This document shows, piece after piece, positions 45,110 to 51,378 of a stretch of 64,000 bases of DNA. How positions within the stretch are numbered: position 1 is the stretch's first letter; the number at the start of each line of letters is the position of its first letter. The DNA comes from a virus, in the IMG/VR virus record IMGVR_UViG_3300047476_000704, positions 1-64,000 of that record. One strand, written 5' to 3'. Both the position numbers and the translations under genes were made by a program. The notes under the pieces are model-generated. The model saw only the letters and a program-made list of their open reading frames with translations. It did no database searches and had not been told where the DNA came from.

Positions 45110-45183
45110 GGTGTTTAATGGGATTCGAACCCATACTATCAGTACCACAAACTGATGTGCTAACCATTAACACCATAAACAAC
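45110..45183 (-). tRNA. tRNA-His(GTG)
   Basis: Extra 5' G opposite discriminator C, acceptor TTGTTTA/TAAACAC with a first-pair mismatch, anticodon loop TTGTGGT (stem TCAGT/ACTGA), T-loop TTCGAAT. Confidence 0.85.
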
Positions 45184-45185
45184 GA

Positions 45186-45256
45186 GGTGAATATTGGATT
45201 CGAACCAATGTAAAAGGTTTTGCAGACCTCCACCTTACCAACTCGGTCAATTCACC
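45186..45256 (-). tRNA. tRNA-Cys(GCA)
   Basis: Acceptor GGTGAAT/ATTCACC, anticodon loop CTGCAAA (stem GAGGT/ACCTT), T-loop TTCGAAT. Confidence 0.92.
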
Positions 45257-45263
45257 ATTATGT

Positions 45264-45334
45264 AGTTCCATAGAGACTCGAACTCCAACTTTGACATCCG
45301 TAGTGTCAGGTGCTATCCATTACACCATAGAACC
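45264..45334 (-). tRNA. tRNA-Arg(ACG)
   Basis: Acceptor GGTTCTA/TGGAACT, anticodon loop CTACGGA (stem TGACA/TGTCA), T-loop TTCGAGT. A34 would need conversion to inosine by host TadA to read CGU/CGC/CGA. Confidence 0.9.
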
Positions 45335-45339
45335 ATTGC

Positions 45340-45409
45340 ACGTCCTGAAAGATTCGAACTTTCATCTGCGGTTTTGGAGACCGATATGCTACCATTGCAC
45401 CAAAGACAT
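45340..45409 (-). tRNA. tRNA-Trp(CCA)
   Basis: Acceptor ATGTCTT/AGGACGT, anticodon loop CTCCAAA, T-loop TTCGAAT. Confidence 0.85.
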
Positions 45410-45452
45410 GTATTTTATTTCCAAAGTAAAAAATTACCTTCAAAAAATTTTT

Positions 45453-45471
45453 CCAACTTCACCCAAAAGTT
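45453..45471 (-). terminator. possible terminator inside the tRNA array
   Basis: Hairpin CAACTT/AAGTTG followed on the minus strand by GAAAAATTTTTT, downstream of tRNA-Ile. Moderately stable. Confidence 0.45.
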
Positions 45472-45481
45472 GAAAAAGTGT

Positions 45482-45554
45482 AGAGAAAATAGGACTCGAA
45501 CCTATAACCTTCTGCGTATCAGGCAAATGCTCTAACCAATTGAGCTATATCTCT
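45482..45554 (-). tRNA. tRNA-Ile(GAT)
   Basis: Acceptor AGAGATA/TTTCTCT (one mismatch), anticodon loop CTGATAC (stem TTTGC/GCAGA), T-loop TTCGAGT. Confidence 0.9.
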
Positions 45555-45561
45555 ATTCGGT

Positions 45562-45633
45562 AGGGTAAGCAGGACTCGAACCTACAACCTCACGCACCCA
45601 AAACGTGTAATCTAGCCATTGATATACTACCCT
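45562..45633 (-). tRNA. tRNA-Pro(TGG)
   Basis: Acceptor AGGGTAG/TTACCCT, anticodon loop TTTGGGT (stem CACGT/GCGTG), T-loop TTCGAGT. Confidence 0.9.
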
Positions 45634-45640
45634 ATATTGT

Positions 45641-45712
45641 GAACCCGTTGGGAATCGAACCCAAAACCCCTACATTAAAAGTGTAGTGCTCTACCAATTG
45701 AGCTACGAGTTC
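45641..45712 (-). tRNA. tRNA-Lys(TTT)
   Basis: Acceptor GAACTCG/CGGGTTC, anticodon loop CTTTTAA (stem CTACA/TGTAG), T-loop TTCGATT. Confidence 0.93.
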
Positions 45713-45714
45713 GT

Positions 45715-45791
45715 TGGTGGAGCAGACAGGTATCGAACCTGTTCCTCTGGATTTTCAGTCCAGCGCAATGCACCTCATCTGCCACTACTCC
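45715..45791 (-). tRNA. tRNA-Phe(GAA)
   Basis: Acceptor GGAGTAG/CTGCTCC, anticodon loop CTGAAAA (stem CTGGA/TCCAG), T-loop TTCGATA, 3' CCA encoded. Confidence 0.93.
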
Positions 45792-45832
45792 TTCTAATCC
45801 GATTTTGATTTGTAGCATCGGGAACTACCTGT

Positions 45833-45905
45833 GTCCATAGTAGGATTCGAACCTACACAATCTGGTTTCTAAAACCAACACGGTTGCCAATTACGTCATA
45901 CGGAC
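45833..45905 (-). tRNA. tRNA with TAG anticodon (Leu codons) and short variable arm
   Basis: Acceptor GTCCGTA/TATGGAC, anticodon loop TTTAGAA (stem TTGGT/ACCAG), T-loop TTCGAAT. The anticodon reads CUA/CUN leucine codons, but the variable region is only five bases (ATTGT), unlike the long arm of bacterial leucine tRNAs. Confidence 0.75.
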
Positions 45906-45914
45906 ATTTATTGT

Positions 45915-45986
45915 AGTGAGTGAGGGACTCGAACCCCCAACATCCGCCATGTAAAGACGGCGCTCTACCAATTGAGCTAACCCACT
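45915..45986 (-). tRNA. tRNA-Val(TAC)
   Basis: Acceptor AGTGGGT/ACTCACT, anticodon loop TTTACAT (stem CCGTC/GGCGG), T-loop TTCGAGT. Confidence 0.9.
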
Positions 45987-46019
45987 GTTTCACCATTATG
46001 TCAAAGAACTTATTCTTGC

Positions 46020-46090
46020 GTTGATGGTAGGATTCGAACCTACGACCAATAGATTAACAGTCTACTGCGCTACCACTGCGCCACATCAAC
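46020..46090 (-). tRNA. tRNA-Asn(GTT)
   Basis: Acceptor GTTGATG/CATCAAC, anticodon loop CTGTTAA (stem GTAGA/TCTAT), T-loop TTCGAAT. Confidence 0.93.
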
Positions 46091-46103
46091 TTATTTTTAA
46101 TCA

Positions 46104-46136
46104 TAAAAAAACCCCTAACTTTTTGAGTCAGGGGTT
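46104..46136 (-). terminator. strong Rho-independent terminator
   Basis: 11-bp stem AACCCCTGACT/AGTTAGGGGTT with loop CAAAA, then seven T on the minus strand. It ends the transcript carrying the 47-residue ORF, 14 bases before tRNA-Asn. Confidence 0.92.
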
Positions 46137-46163
46137 GTTTTAATTTAAGTATGTAGTTTGGTC

Positions 46164-46307
46164 TTATCCCAAGTCTACATCGTTTAATATTGTTGCCCCT
46201 AACTGATTTTCAATTCCTTTCGAACTAAAATCACACACGCGATTGCCTGCCCACATCAAATTTGATGTCGGTTGATAAGCTATCGTATGCAGGTTAAGAG
46301 TTTTCAT
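46164..46307 (-). CDS. 47-residue small protein
   Basis: Small frame starting MKTLNLHTIAYQPTSNLMWA and ending NQLGATILNDVDLG, preceded by an A/G-rich AAAAGAAAAAAGAAA leader and followed 28 bases later by a strong terminator. The compact gene-plus-terminator arrangement supports it being real. No recognised family. It contains one Cys and no membrane segment. Confidence 0.5.
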   Translation of the reverse strand: MKTLNLHTIAYQPTSNLMWAGNRVCDFSSKGIENQLGATILNDVDLG

Positions 46308-46350
46308 TTTCTTTTTTCTTTTAATATATATAAGTTTTTTTTATTTTAAG

Positions 46351-46911
46351 TTAAAAATCGTAATATCCTTTTACTTTTGTTATATTACAATCGCTATTCC
46401 AAGATATAATTGTTTTTACTACATCACTATCAACTCTAGGTGCTCTATGTAGAATAAAACTTGGGAATGTTAGAACATCTCCTTCTTTCACATCCATCTC
46501 AATTATTTCATCCTGATTTATTGGATTTAATAATTGTGTTTTTGGAGAACCTTCTGGTAAATCTAAATAATAAACATTAGTCCATTGGCATCCTAAATGA
46601 ACATGCCAACCATGTTCCGAACCTTTGTTGTATTGTTGAAACCAAATATTTCTTATTTTAATTTCATCATACCCAAGCTCATCAAATCTATGTTGTAATA
46701 GATTAGTTATTGGTTGCATTACTGGCTTCAAATAAAGCCGTTCAACTTCCCTACTTACATCCCAATCTGTTCTACTTATATCAGTATAATCATTTGGAAA
46801 TGTATATCTTGTAGATTCACATTCATTTATTAATTTCAATACCTCATCCTTTATTATTTCATGCTCTGGTAATTTGGAGATGATATATGGACATTGTATT
46901 GATTTAATCAT
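46351..46911 (-). CDS. 2OG-Fe(II) oxygenase-like protein
   Basis: 186 residues. The metal-binding region is EHGWHVHLGCQWTNVYYLDL (His-x-His, about residue 100) followed by LTFPSFILHRAPRVDSDVVK (distal His and Arg, about 150). It resembles the PF13759-type putative 2OG-Fe(II) oxygenases common in T4-like marine phages. It is the only sizeable protein gene in the middle of the tRNA array. Substrate unknown; its place beside the tRNA genes allows the guess that it modifies tRNA, which is untested. Confidence 0.75.
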   Translation of the reverse strand: MIKSIQCPYIISKLPEHEIIKDEVLKLINECESTRYTFPNDYTDISRTDWDVSREVERLYLKPVMQPITNLLQHRFDELGYDEIKIRNIWFQQYNKGSEHGWHVHLGCQWTNVYYLDLPEGSPKTQLLNPINQDEIIEMDVKEGDVLTFPSFILHRAPRVDSDVVKTIISWNSDCNITKVKGYYDF

Positions 46912-46925
46912 AATCTAATTTTTGG

Positions 46926-46996
46926 AGCGGAGGGATGGAATCGAACCACCTCATTGTACTGGAATGTACACATGCTACCGGAACACTTCCTCCGCT
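46926..46996 (-). tRNA. tRNA, probable Gly(TCC), odd anticodon loop
   Basis: Acceptor GCGGAGG/CCTCCGC, T-loop TTCGATT. The best anticodon stem (TGTAC/GTACA) leaves a six-base loop ATTCCA instead of seven. Anticodon TCC is the likely reading; Trp (CCA) cannot be excluded. Confidence 0.6.
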
Positions 46997-47014
46997 TATA
47001 ATTTAGAAAGATTT

Positions 47015-47112
47015 GTGGGGTGGCTCTTTCTAGTGGAACTAGCTACATTCCGTTTTTACCATTCAACTTTTATTCGTATCGTTGAAGTTATTTTATAGGT
47101 TAAACTCCCCAC
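47015..47112 (-). ncRNA. stem-closed element between two tRNAs (98 nt)
   Basis: GTGGGG/CCCCAC closing stem, inner hairpins TTCAAC/GTTGAA and GGAA/TTCC around TGTAGCTAG. It is bounded by tRNA-Gly-like genes on both sides. No coding frame. Speculative structured RNA. Confidence 0.35.
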
Positions 47113-47204
47113 CTAAAAACTTGGTATTACTTTTTAATCTGATTTGTGGTTAAAGTGTAAAATCAATCTCGTTACCTTCACGCCTATTGAAAACCACTAC
47201 GAAG

Positions 47205-47276
47205 AGCGAAACAAAGGAATTGAACCCCCTCCTTCGACCTGGACGGCCGATGTGCTACCATTACACCAATCTCGCT
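47205..47276 (-). tRNA. tRNA, probable Gly(TCC), U33 missing
   Basis: Acceptor AGCGAGA/TTTCGCT, D-arm TTGGTGTAATGGTAGCACA, anticodon loop CGTCCAG (stem TCGGC/GTCGA) with G instead of the universal U at position 33, T-loop TTCAATT. Isotype uncertain; possibly degenerate. Confidence 0.6.
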
Positions 47277-48266
47277 TATATTATTACGGATGAGAATACT
47301 CACGTAAACGAACCAGCTTTTGTTGGATTATTGTTTCCCAACTTTTCCACTATCTTTTGGATAGTACCGATTCAATGCGGGTTAGTTAAGCCAACCACTC
47401 ATAAAGTTACAAACTACTCTCTCTTTACTCCGCTTCTTCTACTCTGCCGAACAGATTCACACTTGCGGTGTTAGAAGTTTTTCGAAAGAATCACAGACCT
47501 CTTGCGGAGGTATCGTGGCAGGGAACATCTCCCTACTATGTACGCACCTTTCGTTTGCAACTGGCGAACACTTTTGCTCTTTTTGTTTAAGATTTGCGTC
47601 AAATGCAAAATGAGTTTGGTTTGTAGATGGTTTCAAGTAGTGGTTCACCAACCTGCTCCGTTATCTTTTGAACAACAGAATACTGAACTACTCGATGTGT
47701 TATCCCTAACACCATACTTTAAGTCTGCTTCATAACTCCTACCTTGGTAGGTGAAGAGTAAGGATAATAACGACACCACTCGTACTTTATCTTACCTTTC
47801 GGTTTTAAGCAAACTCTAATATTGAATCACGCAATTGTTGAAAGGGATTAAGTTTCAGTTTCTCGCAATAACTCTATGGATTATTCTTATTGGTGTTCCC
47901 ACCTCAACTGAACTATCTACTTTAGCCCAGTCATTTCACCACCCTCTTTACAGTGTTACCCTCAATACTAAAGGTGAAATGATATTCCACTTGCCTACTC
48001 AAGCTCCTTTCGAAGCCGCAAATCACTTAAACCAAATGATTCACTTTATCCTACTTTCGTAGTTTATTTCACGACCATAGGCGGCCGATGTACACTATGT
48101 AGAACTAGTCTACTATGTGCTAATGCTTTTAATAATAATTGAAATGTTGTACATTTTACGGGCGTCTTATTTACAATTAGTCTACTATCCCACAATTATT
48201 ATATTTCTCAAAGAACTTTTTATTTGAGTTACCGAGTATCTTTCATCACCTATTGGTCTCAAATCT
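47277..48266 (-). ncRNA. candidate ~1 kb structured noncoding RNA
   Basis: About 990 nt with no convincing coding frame, less AT-rich than its surroundings, and densely packed with hairpins. Examples are CTAC-GAAA-GTAG, ACC-GAAA-GGT, AGGGA/TCCCT, ATTTCACC/GGTGAAAT (8 bp, enclosing 32 nt), CCTAC-CAAG-GTAGG, ACCTC/GAGGT, ACTATC/GATAGT and CTCAAA/TTTGAG. GNRA tetraloops favour the minus strand. A promoter at 48273-48303 starts it, and a tRNA follows directly. Size, ornate structure and location beside tRNAs recall GOLLD and ROOL RNAs of phages, but no consensus match could be tested. Confidence 0.55.
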
Positions 48267-48272
48267 ATAATA

Positions 48273-48303
48273 CAAATATACGAAACTTTTTCCATATATC
48301 AAA
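48273..48303 (-). promoter_or_regulatory. Bacteroidota-type promoter of the large RNA
   Basis: TTTG (48300-48303), 19-base spacer, TATATTTG (48273-48280) on the minus strand, reading directly into the 47277-48266 segment. Confidence 0.85.
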
Positions 48304-48309
48304 ATTATT

Positions 48310-48507
48310 TTTACTTTTTTTTAAGATTGGTTGTCTCCGGCTTTTTAACCCCCCGCGTTTGGAAAGATATTCACACATTCGGTTTTATTAGATGTTGGCT
48401 TCAACAACCATTCTTAAATATTGGATGAGTAGTGGGATGGTATTTCTACCTCTCGGGTCCTCTTAACACCGGACTTCTCCACACCGGCATACTAACCTCA
48501 TTTTCAA
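48310..48507 (-). other. 198-base noncoding segment with own promoter
   Basis: No coding frame of note. Hairpins GTTG/CAAC, GTCC/GGAC and a G-run CGCGGGGGGTT are seen. It is transcribed from the promoter at 48513-48543 and ends where the next promoter begins. Possibly a small RNA. Confidence 0.35.
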
Positions 48508-48512
48508 CATTA

Positions 48513-48543
48513 CAAATATACGAAACTTTTTTCATATATCAAA
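48513..48543 (-). promoter_or_regulatory. Bacteroidota-type promoter
   Basis: TTTG (48540-48543), 19-base spacer, TATATTTG (48513-48520) on the minus strand, directly after tRNA-fMet. Confidence 0.85.
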
Positions 48544-48562
48544 GTCTTTTTAACTTTTTTTT

Positions 48563-48637
48563 TGGTTGCGGGAGACAGAATCGAACTATCGTAGACCTGG
48601 CTTATGAGACCGGTGGGAAACCAACATCCTCCCCGCG
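48563..48637 (-). tRNA. initiator tRNA-fMet(CAT)
   Basis: Acceptor CGCGGGG/TCCCGCA with the C1-A72 mismatch that marks bacterial initiators; the 5' heptamer CGCGGGG is the same as in E. coli tRNA-fMet. Anticodon loop CTCATAA, T-loop TTCGATT, 3' CCA encoded. Promoter directly upstream. Confidence 0.85.
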
Positions 48638-48650
48638 ATTTATTATGATA

Positions 48651-48682
48651 CAAATATACGAAACTTTTTTCATATATCCAAA
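48651..48682 (-). promoter_or_regulatory. Bacteroidota-type promoter of tRNA-fMet
   Basis: TTTG (48679-48682), 20-base spacer, TATATTTG (48651-48658) on the minus strand. Confidence 0.85.
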
Positions 48683-48689
48683 TGATTTC

Positions 48690-49232
48690 TCATTTATTTT
48701 TTACGATATTAAAAAACTCAAATACATCTTCTTCTAGCATATTACTTTTTAAGTTGTTAGCTGTAAGACTTATGAATTGAATATTATCAATTGTATATGG
48801 TTTTGATGAATCAATTCTATCAATAGATGCTTTGTAATTACTTGATATGGTTTTATATTTTGGTTGATATTGTAATACTAAATCTACATTTGTAAGTTTA
48901 CATTTACCATTTTGATAATTCCATATTTCAACTAATTTATCTAAATCCAATTCATATACAAATTTAGATTTCCTAGCTCTAACTCTTTTAGCAAAATCTC
49001 GCATAGATGATTTGATTTTCTGCTCTTCTGTGATGAGTTTGTTTTCACCACCTTTGAAATGATATGGATTTGCAGATAGTTTTATCATTTCAATATTACC
49101 ATCTCTATTACCAGAACATTTTAGACTACAATAAAAATCGGTCTTTCCCAATTTTATTCTTCTGTTGTATTCGTTTTTTGGTTTTTCAAAATCAACATTA
49201 CATATTTTGCATTTTACTTTTATCGTTTTCAT
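48690..49232 (-). CDS. HNH-type endonuclease with zinc ribbon
   Basis: 180 residues. N-terminal zinc-binding knuckles KVKCKICNVDFEKP and FYCSLKCSGN, a helical linker, then a C-terminal nuclease-like region: GKCKLTNVDLV and YKASIDRIDSSKPYTIDNIQ, the Asp-Arg-Ile-Asp version of the HNH/endonuclease VII beta-beta-alpha motif. Probably a free-standing homing endonuclease within the tRNA array. ATG start of MKTIKVKC preferred to an in-frame GTG two codons upstream. Confidence 0.78.
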   Translation of the reverse strand: MKTIKVKCKICNVDFEKPKNEYNRRIKLGKTDFYCSLKCSGNRDGNIEMIKLSANPYHFKGGENKLITEEQKIKSSMRDFAKRVRARKSKFVYELDLDKLVEIWNYQNGKCKLTNVDLVLQYQPKYKTISSNYKASIDRIDSSKPYTIDNIQFISLTANNLKSNMLEEDVFEFFNIVKNK

Positions 49233-49282
49233 ATCCACTATATGTTTGTATATAAATATAGTGGAGATGAAGAAAACGAATA

Positions 49283-49399
49283 GTGGAGATGGTGGTATTC
49301 GAAACCACGTCCAGATAAGTTTCTAATGTAAATCGTTCACAAGTTTATTCAATTTTTCTAAACTGAAAAAATATAGAGTTTCTATTTTGCCATTGCCAC
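49283..49399 (-). ncRNA. tRNA-like RNA element (117 nt)
   Basis: Closing stem GTGGCAATGG/CCATCTCCAC (8 of 10 pairs). A complete T-arm, GTGGT-TTCGAAT-ACCAC, lies at the 3' side, with hairpins ATAGA/TCTAT and AGTTTA/TAAACT inside. No anticodon arm of standard shape. Longer than any standard tRNA. Compare 41255-41425. Confidence 0.4.
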
Positions 49400-49462
49400 T
49401 CTCAAATGTGGAAGATTCACTTTAATAGGTAGAACCTCAAACGAGACCTCACTTCCGTTCAC
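49382..49462 (-). CDS. possible 26-residue peptide
   Basis: GTG-started frame after AAAAAGAA, encoding NGSEVSFEVLPIKVNLPHLR with a short C-terminal tail. It overlaps the tRNA-like element by 18 bases. Low confidence. Confidence 0.25.
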   Translation of the reverse strand: MNGSEVSFEVLPIKVNLPHLRVAMAK

Positions 49463-49496
49463 TTCTTTTTAAGTCCCACGAGTGATGCGGGATTGA

Positions 49497-49679
49497 TTAG
49501 GCAGCTACTGCGTAATCGAATGAGTTCATCCATGCCATAGCATCTTCGAACGTCATTGTAGATAATTCTACGTCTGCACTTATTGTTTGATAGGTATTCA
49601 AAGGTTTCCATCTAACCTTACTTGCATCAATACAACCAGTCTTCATACCTGTCAAAAGCCGGTCATCCCCATATTTCAA
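49497..49679 (-). CDS. 60-residue small protein, TTG start
   Basis: 60 residues, from a TTG start a few bases after the promoter at 49690-49721. Ends STMTFEDAMAWMNSFDYAVA. No recognised family. The near-leaderless start is unusual. It could be a chance frame upstream of the tRNA-like element. Confidence 0.4.
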   Translation of the reverse strand: MKYGDDRLLTGMKTGCIDASKVRWKPLNTYQTISADVELSTMTFEDAMAWMNSFDYAVAA

Positions 49680-49689
49680 ATAACTTATA

Positions 49690-49721
49690 CAAATATACGA
49701 AACTTTTTTCGTAATTCCAAA
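49690..49721 (-). promoter_or_regulatory. Bacteroidota-type promoter
   Basis: TTTG (49718-49721), 20-base spacer with AAAAAAGTTTCG, TATATTTG (49690-49697) on the minus strand, at the upstream end of the tRNA array. Confidence 0.85.
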
Positions 49722-49734
49722 TAATATATATTAT

Positions 49735-50334
49735 TTATTCAAAGTTTAAAATAACATTACCAGCTGCTACTATTCTTTCTTTTGTAGATTTCGGTGCCAA
49801 CGATGGTAAATGGTCTAAATTTGCATCAAATACATATAGATAACCTTCTTCTGGAAAAAATGTATGTGTTATTCTGTGGTCTTTATCATCTCTAAAAAAT
49901 AACTTACCTTCTGGACCTTCACAATTATCTGGAACCTGTACATAATATACCCATGTCCAATCTGTAAATGTTTCGTAATCCGGATGAAACTTTAAATGAT
50001 TATGATAATGTGCATCTGGTAATTCGGGAACTGCTACATATATCCAAGTTCGTTGATAACCACTTAAATATTTTTCACCATCTAACTCAATGAAAAAATC
50101 TCTTACCTTATTAAAGCAGGATGAAAACATATGTCTGGTTTCATCACCACACAATGCTTGTCCATCAATTTGTAAACCAGGAGCCCTCATTTTAGTATCA
50201 TTGAAACGCTTATCAGGCATCCACATTTCTCTATCAATCTGAACTTCTTTAATAACCTTTTGATTATCAATACCACTAATAGGTATTTTATAAATCTTGT
50301 GATTTAAAAAACCAATTTCTTCGTAACTAATCAT
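49735..50334 (-). CDS. 2OG-Fe(II) oxygenase-like / cupin protein
   Basis: 199 residues. PDAHYHNHLKFH (His-x-His, about residue 110), then DWTWVYYVQVPD and DANLDHLPSLAPKSTKER near 175 giving the distal His and an Arg. The fold is double-stranded beta-helix; a 2OG oxygenase is likely, with a plain cupin as the alternative. It is the fourth such enzyme in the window. Five bases from the kinase gene upstream, so co-transcribed with it. Confidence 0.68.
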   Translation of the reverse strand: MISYEEIGFLNHKIYKIPISGIDNQKVIKEVQIDREMWMPDKRFNDTKMRAPGLQIDGQALCGDETRHMFSSCFNKVRDFFIELDGEKYLSGYQRTWIYVAVPELPDAHYHNHLKFHPDYETFTDWTWVYYVQVPDNCEGPEGKLFFRDDKDHRITHTFFPEEGYLYVFDANLDHLPSLAPKSTKERIVAAGNVILNFE

Positions 50335-50339
50335 AAAAT

Positions 50340-51146
50340 TTATCTTATTATCTTACCTTTTAATGCTCTTGCAGTTATAATCCATTTTTTAGCAATTGGA
50401 TTTGTTATTGGTTGTGCTAAAAATCTAGCTGCTGCTTTTGTTACATCACCATGCTTAACACCTGCTACTGAATTATCTACAATTGAGAATTTGTATCCAC
50501 CAAATAATCTTTGGAACTTACCCATATTCTCTTGGCATGCTTTCCAACTCTTTACCAATAATTCTTCTGGTACTACTCTACTTCTTTGTTGGTTTCTTTC
50601 TTTTGCTACTTCCAAAGATGTATTTACAAAAACCATATAGCAATCATACCCTAATGCTTCGGCATGTGCTTTTTGTTTTGCAATCTTATCGTACTCATGC
50701 CCAGTACCATCAATAATCATACCTAATCTACCGGCTTCGTAAAAATCTTTTAACTTTTTTGTTATACCTTTTGCAATATTACGAATTGAATCTGGCGATT
50801 TTCCTTGTATTTTATCCCATAATTGTGGGTCTTCTTTTTCAATTTTTGCTAAATCCTTTGGGTCTATACCATTCTTCTTTAAACCAGCTTCAAATGCGGC
50901 ATCTGAATTTACAACTTTTAAACCAGATGGTGCAAATTTTGTATAATCAACTACACCAAAGATTTCTTTTGATGTATATCCTTTACCACTACCAGGTCCA
51001 CCTGCTAAAAATACACACTTAAATATACCAGGGTCATCAACACCCTCTGCAATCATTTGCTCTTGCAACTTTTGCTTTGTTCTTTGTAAGTATGTGCTTA
51101 AAGTAGATAGTTCATCTACTGCTTCGTTCAATAAATGTTTAGACAT
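50340..51146 (-). CDS. P-loop kinase, zeta-toxin/polynucleotide-kinase-like
   Basis: 268 residues. After a 30-residue helical start comes Walker A FLAGGPGSGKGYTSKEIF (about 48), then VVNSDAAFEAGLKKNG, MIIDGTGHEYDKIAK (Walker B-like) near 140 and the lid Arg region NTSLEVAKERNQQRSR. This pattern is shared by zeta-toxin-type and polynucleotide kinases. T4-like phages have such kinases for RNA repair or dNMP phosphorylation. Substrate not determinable. The first residues MSKHLLNEAVDELS hold a short leader. Confidence 0.78.
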   Translation of the reverse strand: MSKHLLNEAVDELSTLSTYLQRTKQKLQEQMIAEGVDDPGIFKCVFLAGGPGSGKGYTSKEIFGVVDYTKFAPSGLKVVNSDAAFEAGLKKNGIDPKDLAKIEKEDPQLWDKIQGKSPDSIRNIAKGITKKLKDFYEAGRLGMIIDGTGHEYDKIAKQKAHAEALGYDCYMVFVNTSLEVAKERNQQRSRVVPEELLVKSWKACQENMGKFQRLFGGYKFSIVDNSVAGVKHGDVTKAAARFLAQPITNPIAKKWIITARALKGKIIR

Positions 51147-51183
51147 ATTTAGTTTGTTTATATAGTATAAATATATATTTTTT

Positions 51184-51357
51184 CTAAATATGAGTCCAAA
51201 TTTCCCGTTTAACTATCTTACGAACATTTGTAGTTGATACTCCATTGTTTCTCGCAATAACTTTTAAATTACGATGTCCTATTTCCCATAGGTGTCTGAT
51301 AGATACAACTTGTACATCCGTTAGTTTATGATTTGGATGTTGCTCTCCTTTTAACAT
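51184..51357 (-). CDS. 57-residue helix-turn-helix protein
   Basis: Frame with ATG start, encoding HPNHKLTDVQVVSIRHLWEI then a helix-turn-helix NLKVIARNNGVSTTNVRKIV and the ending WTHI. The KLT-x-x-Q-V-x-x-I-R and WTHI signatures match the DNA-binding tails of HNH homing endonucleases, here as a separate protein. It lies 21 bases downstream of a larger HNH-like gene and could be its DNA-binding partner or a remnant of a fusion. Confidence 0.65.
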   Translation of the reverse strand: MLKGEQHPNHKLTDVQVVSIRHLWEIGHRNLKVIARNNGVSTTNVRKIVKREIWTHI

Positions 51358-51378
51358 TTATTAAAGTCCTATAATATA

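Noticed and set aside
44566-45148. Several 60-65 residue open frames in the tRNA array
   Set aside because: They read through tRNA T-arms and contain the usual tRNA-derived strings such as VGSNPTF and GRGFESH.
47457-47651. 64-residue minus-strand open frame in the same stretch
   Set aside because: Composition is unlike the phage proteins and it crosses several stable hairpins. Treated as chance frame in the candidate RNA.
47835-48062. 75-residue plus-strand open frame in the noncoding stretch
   Set aside because: No ribosome-binding site, no family resemblance, and it runs opposite to the promoters and hairpins that define the RNA on the minus strand.
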